A stretch of DNA of 64,000 nucleotides from Rhizobium sp. AAP43. Its GTDB lineage: Bacteria; Pseudomonadota; Alphaproteobacteria; Rhizobiales; Rhizobiaceae. The notes beneath the pieces were generated by a model. That model saw only the letters and a list, made by a program, of their open reading frames with translations, was not told the origin of the DNA and made no database searches. Positions within the stretch are counted from its first letter, which is position 1. The number at the start of each line of letters is the position of its first letter. The DNA is taken from the NCBI RefSeq assembly GCF_001296045.1, contig NZ_LJHS01000002.1:186001-250000 (forward strand), written 5' to 3'. The position numbers and the translations under genes were made by a program. Shown here piece by piece: positions 36,027 through 45,240 of this stretch.

Positions 36027-37103
36027 ATGATTGGCAGCCCGCTTATCGATCGTCGCGCCTTTATCCGCTCGGCCGGACTTGCCTTCCTTGCGAGCCTTGC
36101 ACCCCGCGGTGCATTCGCGCTTTCGCAGGCCGACGCTGTCTATGCATCGGGATTGAAGCGGCCGGATGGCAGCTTCGCCATTGGGCTCGTCAGCGAAGCC
36201 GGCGCTCTGATTGATGAGATCAGCCTTCCCGGTCGCATCCATGGTCTCTGCCACAGCCCGGTCAACGGACTTTCCGTCGCCTTTGCCCGACGCCCGGGTA
36301 CATTTGCCGTGGTCTTCGATTCTGAAAAACGTGTTCAACCACGCATCATCAGCGCGCCCGAGGGGCGACACTATTTCGGCCATGGCGCATTTTCGCCGGA
36401 TGGCCGGCTTTTCTACGCCAGCGAAAACGATTTTGACGCCAATGCCGGCGTAATCGGCCTCTATGATTGCATCGCCGGCTTCGAGCGGGTGGGCGAAGTT
36501 CCAGCGCATGGCATCGGCACCCATGACATCACAGTCACCCCGGATGGCTTGCTGGTGATTGCCAATGGCGGGATCGAAACCCATCCCGATTTCGGCCGCA
36601 CCAAGCTGAACCTCGACCATATGGAACCGTCCCTGGTGCTCGCCGATGCCAGAACCGGGACACTGATCGAAAAGCACATCCTTCCGGCCGAACTCAGCCG
36701 GCTCTCCACCCGGCACCTCGATATCGCAGCCGATGGCAAGGTCTGGTTCGCCTGCCAGTACGAGGGCCCCCGCACCGACCGGCCGCCACTCGTCGGCCAT
36801 TTCGCCAAGGGGCAGGCGCTATCTTTCGTCCATCTGCCCGATGCGACAACCGATCGGCTCGGCAATTATGTTGGTGCGATTGCGGTCAACAAGAGAGAGG
36901 GCCTTGTCGGCATCGCTTCGCCAAAGAACGGCCTCTGGGCCGTCCTGGACGGGCGCGATGGTCGGCTTCTGTCCGAGACCGTGCTTCCAGATGCGGCCGG
37001 CATCGCCGCCTCGCCAAACAGCTTTGCCGTCTCGTCCTATCGCGGCGACTTCCTCGGCCAAACGGCGGCCGTTGCCTGGGACCAGCATATTGTCCGCCTC
37101 TGA
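36027..37103 (+). CDS. DUF1513 family Tat-exported beta-propeller-like protein
   Basis: A 358-residue protein with a twin-arginine signal (DRRAFIRSAGLAFLASLAPRG), then DUF1513 sequence with repeated four-stranded blade-like segments (GHGAFSPDGRLFYASEND, HDITVTPDGLLVIANGG, LDIAADGKVWFACQYEG). Tat export suggests that it folds or binds a cofactor in the cytoplasm. It closes the imelysin/di-heme module, one base after the second imelysin. The function is unknown; by context it acts with the iron/haem proteins in the periplasm. Confidence 0.88.
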   Translation: MIGSPLIDRRAFIRSAGLAFLASLAPRGAFALSQADAVYASGLKRPDGSFAIGLVSEAGALIDEISLPGRIHGLCHSPVNGLSVAFARRPGTFAVVFDSEKRVQPRIISAPEGRHYFGHGAFSPDGRLFYASENDFDANAGVIGLYDCIAGFERVGEVPAHGIGTHDITVTPDGLLVIANGGIETHPDFGRTKLNLDHMEPSLVLADARTGTLIEKHILPAELSRLSTRHLDIAADGKVWFACQYEGPRTDRPPLVGHFAKGQALSFVHLPDATTDRLGNYVGAIAVNKREGLVGIASPKNGLWAVLDGRDGRLLSETVLPDAAGIAASPNSFAVSSYRGDFLGQTAAVAWDQHIVRL

Positions 37104-37167
37104 GCAGATCCTGGTCTTGGACTGAAGGGGGCTGGCCAAGCAGTCCGGACCGCCCTAGATCGTGCTT

Positions 37168-37620
37168 ATGCGCACCATCATCACCTATGCTGTCTTCATC
37201 GTTATCGTAGTCACTGCCGGGATCCTCTCAGGGCTCTCGAATGGCCCTGGCGACTGGTATCAGGCGCTGGAGAAGCCATTCTTCAACCCGCCAGCCTGGC
37301 TCTTCGGTCCTGTCTGGACGATCCTCTATGTATTGATCGGCATAGCCGGTGCCCGCATCTGGCAGCGTGCGCCGAAATCGGCTGCGATGCAGCTCTGGTT
37401 TGCCCAGATGGCCTTCAACCTGCTTTGGTCACCCGCCTTCTTCGGCCTGCAGAACCCGGAACTGGGCCTTGTCGTGATCACCGGCATGTTGGCGACGATC
37501 ATTGCCTTCATGATCACGGCGAAGCCAGTTGATCGGGTTTCGCCCCTCCTTTTCGCGCCCTATCTGGCCTGGGTCGGTTTCGCGAGCCTGCTGAACCTCA
37601 GCATCGCGTTCCTCAACTGA
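37168..37620 (+). CDS. tspO: TspO/MBR family membrane protein
   Basis: A 150-residue, five-helix membrane protein homologous to the mitochondrial translocator protein. It has the conserved ALEKPFFNPPAWLFGPVWTI loop, the NLLWSPAFFGLQNP helix and a C-terminal FAPYLAWVGFASLLN segment. Bacterial TspO binds porphyrins and modulates stress and tetrapyrrole responses. ATG 37168 has no good ribosome site; GTG 37162 is an alternative adding two residues. It follows the iron/haem module by 64 bases, a suggestive but unproven link. Confidence 0.92.
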   Translation: MRTIITYAVFIVIVVTAGILSGLSNGPGDWYQALEKPFFNPPAWLFGPVWTILYVLIGIAGARIWQRAPKSAAMQLWFAQMAFNLLWSPAFFGLQNPELGLVVITGMLATIIAFMITAKPVDRVSPLLFAPYLAWVGFASLLNLSIAFLN

Positions 37621-37689
37621 TTTCGTCTGACCGCAAGCTTGCCTGATATCGAAGGTCGTGCCACCTTCCCCGCCAAAAGGACGGGGTGA

Positions 37690-38139
37690 ATGGTGGATAT
37701 CGATCAAGACGCGGCAGAGACGCGCATTCGCGAGAGTTTTGCGCGCCAGGGAGCAATGAAGACGCTTGGCGCCACCCTGTCCAGCGTGAGCCCCGGCGTG
37801 GTCGAGATCGAGCTCTCCTTTGACGAAAAACTGACGCAGCAGCACGGTTTCCTGCATGCCGGCGTGATTTCCGCGGCCCTCGACACCGCCTGTAGCTATG
37901 CCGCCCATACGGTGATCGAACCCGATGCATCGCTTCTGACGATTGAATTCAAGGTCAATCTGATGTCGCCCGGACGCGGTGAGAGGTTCCTGTTTCGCGG
38001 CGAAATCACCAAGCCGGGTACGAACATCATCGTTGCCGACGGACGCGGTTATGCGCTGACCGACGGACCGGCCAAACTGATTGCATCCATGACCAGCACG
38101 ATGATGGTGATCCGCGGACGAGAGGGAATTTCCGGATGA
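37690..38139 (+). CDS. PaaI-type hotdog thioesterase
   Basis: A 149-residue acyl-CoA thioesterase-like protein of the PaaI/4HBT group. QQHGFLHAGVISAALDTACSY is the active-site helix with the conserved HG and Asp/Glu region, followed by the LTIEFKVNLMSPGRGERF strands. The acyl substrate is unknown. Its stop overlaps the next start (ATGA), so it is co-translated with an MTA/SAH nucleosidase. Confidence 0.85.
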   Translation: MVDIDQDAAETRIRESFARQGAMKTLGATLSSVSPGVVEIELSFDEKLTQQHGFLHAGVISAALDTACSYAAHTVIEPDASLLTIEFKVNLMSPGRGERFLFRGEITKPGTNIIVADGRGYALTDGPAKLIASMTSTMMVIRGREGISG

Positions 38140-38774
38140 TCTACGAGATGAAGTCGATCGCCGGCAAGAACGTCCTGTTCGTCATGGCCGCCGATGCCGA
38201 ATATGGCGTCTTCCTGCGCACGCGCATCTCGCCGCTGATGACGGGCGTCGGGCCGGTCGAGGCAGCCGTCGTGCTGACACGGGAACTCGCCCGGCTGGCA
38301 CACCACGGAGACCTGCCGGATCTCGTCGTATCGCTGGGATCTGCCGGTTCGGCAAAGCTCGAACAGGCTGAGATCTACCAGGCCTCGGCCGTGTCCTATC
38401 GCGACATGGATGCCTCCGCTTTCGGCTTTGAGAAAGGCAAGACGCCCTTCCTTGATCTGCCGGTTGCCGTCGAACTGCCGCTCCGGATCCCCGGACTTCC
38501 GACAGCCAGTCTTTCGACGGGCGCCAATGTCGTGTCCGGCGTCGCCTACGAGGGCATTGCCGAGGACATGGTCGACATGGAAACCTTTGCGATCCTTCGT
38601 GCGTGCCAGACCTTCGAGATACCGCTGATCGGCTTGCGCGGCATTTCCGATGGCCGACACGACGTCAACCATATCGACGACTGGACGCAGTATCTGCATG
38701 TGATCGACAAGAAGCTCGCGCTTGCAGTCGACAGCCTGCAGACCGCTTTGGAAGATGGCGTATTCTGGTTCTGA
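38136..38774 (+). CDS. 5'-methylthioadenosine/S-adenosylhomocysteine nucleosidase-like
   Basis: A 212-residue nucleoside phosphorylase-fold enzyme that would hydrolyse MTA or SAH. It contains MTGVGPVEAAV, the SLGSAGS glycine loop, the purine/ribose motif EDMVDMETFAI with the catalytic Glu, and GISDGRHDV with the catalytic Asp. It is slightly shorter than E. coli Pfs (232 aa), which fits the alphaproteobacterial type. Translationally coupled to the upstream thioesterase. Confidence 0.85.
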   Translation: MIYEMKSIAGKNVLFVMAADAEYGVFLRTRISPLMTGVGPVEAAVVLTRELARLAHHGDLPDLVVSLGSAGSAKLEQAEIYQASAVSYRDMDASAFGFEKGKTPFLDLPVAVELPLRIPGLPTASLSTGANVVSGVAYEGIAEDMVDMETFAILRACQTFEIPLIGLRGISDGRHDVNHIDDWTQYLHVIDKKLALAVDSLQTALEDGVFWF

Positions 38775-38850
38775 GCGGCTGCACAAAAAATCCAGGATCT
38801 GCCGGCATTCGGCCATTGAAAGATGGCCCCTTTTTCTTTAAAGGCTCGCC

Positions 38851-40413
38851 ATGACCCAGACAGCACATCCCGACAGTGTTCTCATCGTCGATTTCGGCAG
38901 CCAGGTAACGCAGCTGATCGCCCGCCGCGTTCGTGAATCCGGCGTCTATTGCGAAATCGTCCCCTTCCAATCAGCTGAAGACGGCTTCAATAGCCTGAAG
39001 CCGAAGGCCATCATCCTGTCGGGAAGCCCAGCTTCCACGCTGGATGAAGGCAGCCCCCGCGCACCGCAGGTGCTTTTTGACAGCGGCCTGCCGATCTTCG
39101 GCATCTGCTACGGCCAGCAGACCATGTGCGCCCAGCTTGGCGGCAAGGTAGAGGGTGGCCATCACCGCGAATTCGGTCGCGCCTTCCTTGAGGTCGAGCA
39201 GGATTGCTCCCTCTTCGAAGGCCTCTGGTCTGTCGGCTCTCGCCATCAGGTCTGGATGAGCCATGGCGACCGCGTCACAGCAATTCCCCCAGGCTTCCGC
39301 GTTCTGGCCACATCGTCTAACGCGCCTTTCGCCTTCATCGCAGACGAAGCGCGCAAGTATTATGCCGTTCAGTTCCACCCGGAAGTGGTTCACACGCCTG
39401 ATGGTGCGAAGCTGATCCAGAACTTCGTGCACAATGTCGCAGGCCTGAAGGGCGACTGGACCATGCATGCCTATCGCCAGAAGGCGGTCGAGCAGATCCG
39501 TGCTCAGGTTGGCGACAAGCGCGTCATCTGCGCGCTGTCTGGCGGCGTCGACTCTTCGGTCGCAGCGCTCCTGATCCACGAGGCCGTCGGCGATCAGCTG
39601 ACCTGCATCCTGGTTGACCACGGTCTGATGCGCAAGAACGAGGCAGCCGATGTCGTTGCCATGTTCAAGGAACACTACAACCTGCACCTCATCCATGTAG
39701 ACGCCGTCGACAAGTTCGTCGGCGAACTGGAGGGCGTGTCGGACCCGGAAACCAAGCGCAAGATCATCGGCCGCCTGTTCATCGAGACCTTCGAGGAAGA
39801 AGCCAAGAAGCTCGGTGGCGCCGATTTCCTTGGTCAGGGCACGCTGTATCCCGACGTCATCGAAAGCGTCTCCTTCACCGGCGGCCCCTCGGTGACAATC
39901 AAGAGCCACCACAATGTCGGCGGCCTGCCCGAGCGCATGAAGATGCAGCTCGTCGAACCCTTGCGCGAACTTTTCAAGGATGAAGTCCGCGTGCTCGGCC
40001 GCGAACTTGGCCTGCCGGACTCATTCATTGGCCGCCACCCCTTCCCCGGTCCGGGCCTTGCCATCCGCTGCCCGGGCGGCATCACCCGCGAGAAGCTGGA
40101 TATCCTGCGCGAAGCCGATGCAATCTATCTCGACGAGATCCGCAAGGCCGGCCTCTATGACGCGATCTGGCAGGCCTTTGCCGTGCTCCTGCCCGTCCAG
40201 ACCGTCGGCGTCATGGGCGATGGCCGCACCTATGAATTCGTCTGCGCGCTGCGTGCCGTAACCTCGGTCGACGGCATGACCGCCGACTTCTACCACTACG
40301 ACATGGAATTCCTCGGACGGGCTGCCACCCGCATCATCAACGAAGTCCGCGGCATCAACCGCGTCGTCTACGACGTGACGTCGAAGCCACCGGGCACGAT
40401 CGAGTGGGAATAA
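38851..40413 (+). CDS. guaA: GMP synthase (glutamine-hydrolysing)
   Basis: Converts XMP to GMP. The 520-residue protein has the class I glutaminase domain with nucleophile Cys86 ([11 protein letters not shown]) and HPEVVH His/Glu, then the ATP-pyrophosphatase loop [11 protein letters not shown] (about 226-236) and the C-terminal dimerisation domain ending [22 protein letters not shown] in the leader is the ribosome site. It ends in a terminator shared with the convergent channel gene. Confidence 0.97.
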   Translation: MTQTAHPDSVLIVDFGSQVTQLIARRVRESGVYCEIVPFQSAEDGFNSLKPKAIILSGSPASTLDEGSPRAPQVLFDSGLPIFGICYGQQTMCAQLGGKVEGGHHREFGRAFLEVEQDCSLFEGLWSVGSRHQVWMSHGDRVTAIPPGFRVLATSSNAPFAFIADEARKYYAVQFHPEVVHTPDGAKLIQNFVHNVAGLKGDWTMHAYRQKAVEQIRAQVGDKRVICALSGGVDSSVAALLIHEAVGDQLTCILVDHGLMRKNEAADVVAMFKEHYNLHLIHVDAVDKFVGELEGVSDPETKRKIIGRLFIETFEEEAKKLGGADFLGQGTLYPDVIESVSFTGGPSVTIKSHHNVGGLPERMKMQLVEPLRELFKDEVRVLGRELGLPDSFIGRHPFPGPGLAIRCPGGITREKLDILREADAIYLDEIRKAGLYDAIWQAFAVLLPVQTVGVMGDGRTYEFVCALRAVTSVDGMTADFYHYDMEFLGRAATRIINEVRGINRVVYDVTSKPPGTIEWE

Positions 40414-40433
40414 GGTTCTGACGAGACAGTGTG

Positions 40434-40463
40434 AAAGGGGCTGCCGAAAGGTGGCCCCTTTTC
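40434..40463. terminator. Terminator between guaA and the convergent channel gene
   Basis: A 12-bp stem with two G-U pairs, 40434-40445 with 40450-40461 (AAAGGGGCTGCC/GGTGGCCCCTTT), closed by a GAAA tetraloop. TTTTCATTT follows on the plus strand, and the AAA arm gives a short T run on the minus strand. Confidence 0.85.
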
Positions 40464-40480
40464 ATTTCGCCTACCGTCGA

Positions 40481-41995
40481 TCATGCCCGTTGACGCTTGG
40501 TTCCGGCGAGGAGGTCGGCCAGCATGACACCCTGAATATTCGCCTTCAGGCTCGGCATTGACGCCAATATCCGACCCCGCAAAGCAGCCCCTGCCAGATG
40601 CTCCGCCAATATGGATTGGGTTTCGGCGTCAAAAACGAGAAGATCAGCCGAGTGAACGACGGTGCGCTTGCGCGTCGCGACCGGTTCCAGCTGCAGCCGA
40701 CCCGCCCAACCGAAGGCGTCACCTTCCGCCAGATGCCGGAGCGGACGGTCCGGGGATCTCGACAGGAAACGCTCCCTGTCAGCTGGATCAGGAATGCGGG
40801 AGGCGAGCGCAGGGTACAGCAGATAAGGATCTGTCGTGAGGCTTCCATAGTGGTCCGCGAGGGTGAAGGCGACCGGCCCCAGAAAGAGCGCCGCCTGACG
40901 GGCAACATCACGGATAATCGCGACCGGCATCTGGGGTGAGCGGGAGGAATCCAGGAGCGCACCAAGGATCGGCGCGAGTTCCGCGTCGAGGTCAATCTCG
41001 TGCGGCAGCACCTCTTCATGCAGCCCACCATCGACGACAAAGCCGGCCAGATCTGGTGCAACGGTCTCTCCCGGACCAAACCTGAGCAGGCGTCCGGATC
41101 GGACAATCTCCTCGGGGAATGACGGGACGGCAAGGCGGACCGGCGCCCTTGTGTCGTGCCCATCGCCGGTCATGGCGATGCCTTCCCGGTCGAATGCATA
41201 CCACAAGGTGGTAAGGAGCCTCGAACCGAGCGATGTCGCATCAATCGGCTTCGTAGTATGCGCGCGCAAGGCGTAGCGCATCACACCGGTTTCCGCGAGC
41301 GGGCCGAGCAGGACGATGGAAGGCAAAGGGTCGGCAAGGAGGCCCGGAATTCCGCGATCGAAAATGGCTTCTGCGACCTTGAAGACGCGCATGGGTGGAA
41401 CATGATCGGGCACGAGGAAAGTCAGGGTCGTGCGTACAGGGTCCCCGCGCCGCACCACTTCAACGGCGTCGGTCGCCAGCGTGCTGTTGGGCAAGACCAC
41501 CGAGCTTCCATCGGGTGTGCGCAGGAAAATCGAACGCCATTTCAGCGCCACGACCTCGCCCTCCACAGGCCCCTTGCGGATAAAATCACCGACCCGCAAG
41601 GGCCGCTCCAGCTCCAGGGATAGACCCGAGAACAGATTGCCCAGCGTGTTCTGCAACGCAAAGCCGAGAACGAGCGAAACAATGGCCGAGGTTGCAAGGA
41701 GATTGGTGATATCAAAGTGCATGCCGTAATGCAGCCAGAACAGCATGGCCGAGGCATAGATCACGATCGAGCTTATGACCTTGACGAGATCCGTTGTACG
41801 ACTGTTTCCGTCGCTGTCGTCGACAAGACCTGCGATCAAGAGTTCGACGAGGCGCGCCACGCTGAGCGCCGTGAGAAAGCAGGCGCTATCACGCAGAACG
41901 GGGCCCCAGGCGGCACTGTCAGGCGCCAGCGTAACAAAGAGCAACCAGGTGAGCGCGGTCGATGCCACCAAGAGGGCCGAAAGCAGATAACTCAT
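40481..41995 (-). CDS. MscS family mechanosensitive channel with long cytoplasmic tail
   Basis: A 504-residue inner-membrane protein with about four helices. Residues 99-124 (SAIVSLVLGFALQNTLGNLF) form the pore-lining MscS helix, followed by the beta domain with ELERPLRVGDFI and WRSIFLRTPDGSSVVLPNS. Beyond about residue 300 comes a 200-residue cytoplasmic tail positioned like the cyclic-nucleotide domain of bCNG channels. LLRFGPGETV and LAEGDAFGWAG are reminiscent of it, but no intact phosphate-binding cassette is visible. The start overlaps the stop of the haem-sensor gene (ATGA), indicating one operon. Confidence 0.85.
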   Translation of the reverse strand: MSYLLSALLVASTALTWLLFVTLAPDSAAWGPVLRDSACFLTALSVARLVELLIAGLVDDSDGNSRTTDLVKVISSIVIYASAMLFWLHYGMHFDITNLLATSAIVSLVLGFALQNTLGNLFSGLSLELERPLRVGDFIRKGPVEGEVVALKWRSIFLRTPDGSSVVLPNSTLATDAVEVVRRGDPVRTTLTFLVPDHVPPMRVFKVAEAIFDRGIPGLLADPLPSIVLLGPLAETGVMRYALRAHTTKPIDATSLGSRLLTTLWYAFDREGIAMTGDGHDTRAPVRLAVPSFPEEIVRSGRLLRFGPGETVAPDLAGFVVDGGLHEEVLPHEIDLDAELAPILGALLDSSRSPQMPVAIIRDVARQAALFLGPVAFTLADHYGSLTTDPYLLYPALASRIPDPADRERFLSRSPDRPLRHLAEGDAFGWAGRLQLEPVATRKRTVVHSADLLVFDAETQSILAEHLAGAALRGRILASMPSLKANIQGVMLADLLAGTKRQRA

Positions 41996-42888
41996 GGCTC
42001 CCTCTTTCTACCGCCCAGGTCTGGGAACAGACGCAGCGCCTCGTTGAGGCTGATCCGCAAACGGGAAATCGACTGCTCGAGATCGTAGAACTGCCCGTTC
42101 ATCCGCACCCTCGGCTCCGCCGTCTGCCAGTGGGAGCCAAGGCTGGTTTCGATGGTCTGCCGCGTAATGGTCTCAAGCGGGTGCGTGACATAGCGGCGCA
42201 ACAACAGCAGGAAGACAGCAAGGGACAGGACGAAGACGCAGGTCAGGGCGCCAATGGTCACGGCAAGGCTTCTGGCAGCCTGCGCGTTGGGAGCAGCCAC
42301 CGGCACTTCAACCAGCTGCATGCCAATCACGTCACCCATCCGCCAACCAAAGCCATTGTTGCCGTATTTCGCCACCATTGAGGCCGGCGCCACCTGTGGT
42401 GTCGAGTGGCACTGGAGGCAGGCCTCGCTGGGCATGCGTAGCGGCCGTGCGAGAAAGTAGCGGCGCTCGGCGCCTTCGCCCGCCTCGCCGGAAAGTTCGG
42501 CAAGGCCCGCATCTCTCTGGAAATCCTGGAGCAGCGTTACCTCCCAGTCATTCGCCCGGTCCGCGATATTGGTCGGATTGAGCGATGCCTCGCGATAGCG
42601 ATAGTCGGGAAATTCTTTGCGCAGCAAGGCCAGCGTCGTCTGCGCCCCATAGGACGGCACCATCTGGGGATGAAACTCTTCATAACCGAGTTTCCGGACG
42701 ATCGGCGCCAACTGACTGCTTGTGTAGTTTCGCATGGCAAGCCCCATTTCCAGCAGAACGCGGGACTTTTCGTTGACCTCGCTCCGGGCCTGCCGAAACT
42801 CCAGTGTGTAGGAGATGTAACCTGCAATCAGCAGGCCGAATACGAAACAGACGGCAAGGATCAGGCCGAGACGAAATTCTATCCGCAT
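41992..42888 (-). CDS. DUF3365 (Tll0287-like) membrane haem-sensor protein
   Basis: A 298-residue protein: helix 1 at about 5-27, a periplasmic DUF3365 domain, helix 2 at about 208-230 and a HAMP-like cytoplasmic segment ending in a coiled helix, with no kinase or cyclase output. The sensor domain has the family segment SLNPTNIADRANDWE (about 102-116) and a covalent haem site CLQCH (157-161). GGAGG precedes ATG 42888; the 70 codons further upstream are ignored. It is co-translated with the MscS-type channel, which is the likely partner. Confidence 0.88.
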   Translation of the reverse strand: MRIEFRLGLILAVCFVFGLLIAGYISYTLEFRQARSEVNEKSRVLLEMGLAMRNYTSSQLAPIVRKLGYEEFHPQMVPSYGAQTTLALLRKEFPDYRYREASLNPTNIADRANDWEVTLLQDFQRDAGLAELSGEAGEGAERRYFLARPLRMPSEACLQCHSTPQVAPASMVAKYGNNGFGWRMGDVIGMQLVEVPVAAPNAQAARSLAVTIGALTCVFVLSLAVFLLLLRRYVTHPLETITRQTIETSLGSHWQTAEPRVRMNGQFYDLEQSISRLRISLNEALRLFPDLGGRKREP

Positions 42889-43090
42889 GGCGCCTCCAGA
42901 CACCGCCCGAAGGGCGGCATACAACGCTTGGGTGTTGATGCAATGCAGCATAACCTGAACATCGGGCGTGGCAACGTGCCGCAACGTCCAAAAATGGGAT
43001 GTTTTCGCCCATTTGACCGAGGCTGGACCGCACTGGGAATCAAGTTGGCACTTTGCTATTCCTCGGTTGCAATGTTCAGGGAAGACCAGC

Positions 43091-43438
43091 ATGACCACGA
43101 TCTACGGAATCAAGAACTGCGACACGATGAAGAAGGCCAGAACCTGGCTGGACGATCATGGGGTCGCGCATGACTTCCACGATTACAAGGCCAAGGGCAT
43201 CGATGCGGCAACCCTCGACACCTGGATCGGTAAGGTCGGCTGGGAAGTGTTGCTGAACAAGGCCGGAACAACCTTCAAGAAGCTCGACGACGCGCAGAAA
43301 GCGGATCTCGATGCGGCAAAGGCCAAGGCGCTGATGCTGGAACAGCCGTCGATGATCAAGCGGCCGGTGCTGGATGTGGACGGCACGCTCACGGTCGGCT
43401 TCAAGCCCGAGATCTATCAGCAGACCTTCAAGGCCTGA
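43091..43438 (+). CDS. ArsC/Spx-like family protein (YffB type)
   Basis: A 115-residue thioredoxin-like fold protein of the ArsC family. YGIKNCDTMKKARTWLDDHG carries the single N-terminal Cys (Cys10), as in YffB/Spx rather than true arsenate reductases, which keep the R-x-R substrate triad; here the C-terminal part is MIKRPVLDVDG. A glutathione-dependent reductase role is plausible; no ars genes are nearby. It is four bases before ybaK. Confidence 0.85.
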   Translation: MTTIYGIKNCDTMKKARTWLDDHGVAHDFHDYKAKGIDAATLDTWIGKVGWEVLLNKAGTTFKKLDDAQKADLDAAKAKALMLEQPSMIKRPVLDVDGTLTVGFKPEIYQQTFKA

Positions 43439-43442
43439 TCCC

Positions 43443-43916
43443 ATGGCCAAGACCACCCGCGCCACACAGTTTCTCGACAAGGCCGGCGTCGCCTATACCA
43501 CCGCGACCTATGACTACGACCCGAATGCCGAGCGCATCGGGTTGCAGGCGGCCGAGGCGATCGGCGAGCACCCCTCTCGGGTTTTGAAAACACTGATGGC
43601 CGAGCTCGACGGCAAGCCTGTTTGCGTTGTCGTCCCCTCTGACAAGGAGGTGTCGATGAAAAAGCTGGCCAGCGCCTTTGGAGGCAAGTCGGCGGCGATG
43701 ATGAAGCCGGCCAATGCCGAAAAGCTCACTGGCTTCGTGGTCGGGGGCATCAGTCCCTTTGGGCAGAAGAAGCAGGTCCCGACAGCGATCGAGATATCGG
43801 CGATGGAAGAGGTGTTCGTTTACATGAATGGCGGACAGCGCGGCCTGCAGATCCGCCTTTCACCAAGGGATGCGCTTGCGGCGTTGGGCGCAATCGCCGC
43901 CCACCTAACAGCCTGA
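43443..43916 (+). CDS. ybaK: Cys-tRNA(Pro)/Cys-tRNA(Cys) deacylase
   Basis: A 157-residue YbaK-type trans-editing enzyme that clears cysteine mischarged on tRNA-Pro. The signature elements are ERIGLQAAEAIGEHPSRVLK, CVVVPSDKEVSMKKLA with the catalytic lysine region, and the GGISPFGQKK loop. The start at ATG 43443 gives the family N-terminus MAKTTRATQFLDKAG. It lies four bases after the ArsC-like gene, probably one operon. Confidence 0.92.
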   Translation: MAKTTRATQFLDKAGVAYTTATYDYDPNAERIGLQAAEAIGEHPSRVLKTLMAELDGKPVCVVVPSDKEVSMKKLASAFGGKSAAMMKPANAEKLTGFVVGGISPFGQKKQVPTAIEISAMEEVFVYMNGGQRGLQIRLSPRDALAALGAIAAHLTA

Positions 43917-43989
43917 TCGTCTGCCTCGGTCTGGACTTCGCCAACTTTGCCCTTAAGTCTGACGTGACCGTCAAAACAGGAATGCCTCC

Positions 43990-45240
43990 ATGACCCTTCC
44001 CGATTTTTCCACCTCCATCGATCCCGTCAAACTCGACAAGCTTGCCGAGGTGGCGATTAAGGTCGGCCTGCAGCTGCAACAAGGTCAGGATCTCGTTCTG
44101 ACCGCTCCGCTTGCCGCAGTGCCGCTGGTGCGCCTGATTACGGCCCATGCTTACCGGGCGGGTGCCGGCATCGTCACCACCTTCTATTCCGACGAGGAAA
44201 CCACGCTTGCGCGCTATCGGCACGGCCACGACGACAGCTTCGACCGAGCTTCGAACTGGCTCTATGACGGCATGGCCAAAGCCTATGAAAACGGGGCCGC
44301 GCGTCTGGCCATTGCCGGCGACAATCCAATGCTGCTCGCCGAGCAGGACCCGATCAAGGTCGGCCGCGCCAACAAGGCGAATTCCATCGCCTACAAACCG
44401 GCGCTGGAGCACATCTCCAATTTCGACATCAACTGGAACATCTGCTCTTATCCCAACCCGTCCTGGGCAAAGCTCGTGTTCCCGGATCTGCCGATCGAAG
44501 AAGCCATGCGCAGGCTGGCTGACGCCATCTTTGCTGCTTCGCGGGTTGATCGCGACGACCCGATTGGCGCCTGGGCCGAGCACAATGCGGAACTGAGGAA
44601 GCGTTCGACCTGGCTGAATGACGAACGCTTCTCGGCGCTTCATTTCACTGGCCCGGGTACTGATCTCACCGTAGGCCTTGCCGACGGGCATGAATGGCAT
44701 GGCGGCGCCTCGACCGCAAAGAACGGCGTCACCTGCAATCCGAACATTCCGACCGAAGAAGTCTTCACCACGCCGCATGCGCTGAAGGTGGAAGGTCATG
44801 TCTCCTCGACCAAGCCGCTCAGCCATCAGGGCACGCTGATCGACGATATCCAGGTGCGCTTCGAAGGCGGCCGTATCGTTGAGGCCAAGGCTTCGAAGGG
44901 CGAGGCAGTGCTCAACAAGGTGCTCGATACTGACGAAGGGGCACGGCGTCTCGGCGAAGTGGCACTGGTGCCGCATTCTTCGCCAATCTCAGCCTCCGGC
45001 GTGCTCTTCTACAACACGCTGTTCGACGAGAATGCCTCCTGCCATATCGCGCTTGGCCAGTGCTATTCGAAGTGCTTCCTCGATGGGGCCGCGCTCAGCC
45101 AGGAGCAGATCAAGGCGCAAGGGGGCAATTCATCGCTCATCCATATCGACTGGATGATCGGCTCGGACAAGGTCGACATCGACGGCATCCGTGCCGATGG
45201 CTCCAAGGTGCCTGTCATGCGCAAGGGCGAATGGGCGTAA
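43990..45240 (+). CDS. M29 family aminopeptidase
   Basis: A 416-residue thermophilic-aminopeptidase-family (M29) metalloenzyme. The dinuclear metal ligands are visible: Glu256/257 (NIPTEEVFTTP), Glu323 (LGEVALVP), His352 (ASCHIALGQCY), His385 and Asp387 (LIHIDWMIGS); Tyr359 is the catalytic tyrosine. It acts in the cytosol on short peptides with broad specificity. It ends directly against the stop of a convergent nuclease gene with no spacer. Confidence 0.93.
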   Translation: MTLPDFSTSIDPVKLDKLAEVAIKVGLQLQQGQDLVLTAPLAAVPLVRLITAHAYRAGAGIVTTFYSDEETTLARYRHGHDDSFDRASNWLYDGMAKAYENGAARLAIAGDNPMLLAEQDPIKVGRANKANSIAYKPALEHISNFDINWNICSYPNPSWAKLVFPDLPIEEAMRRLADAIFAASRVDRDDPIGAWAEHNAELRKRSTWLNDERFSALHFTGPGTDLTVGLADGHEWHGGASTAKNGVTCNPNIPTEEVFTTPHALKVEGHVSSTKPLSHQGTLIDDIQVRFEGGRIVEAKASKGEAVLNKVLDTDEGARRLGEVALVPHSSPISASGVLFYNTLFDENASCHIALGQCYSKCFLDGAALSQEQIKAQGGNSSLIHIDWMIGSDKVDIDGIRADGSKVPVMRKGEWA

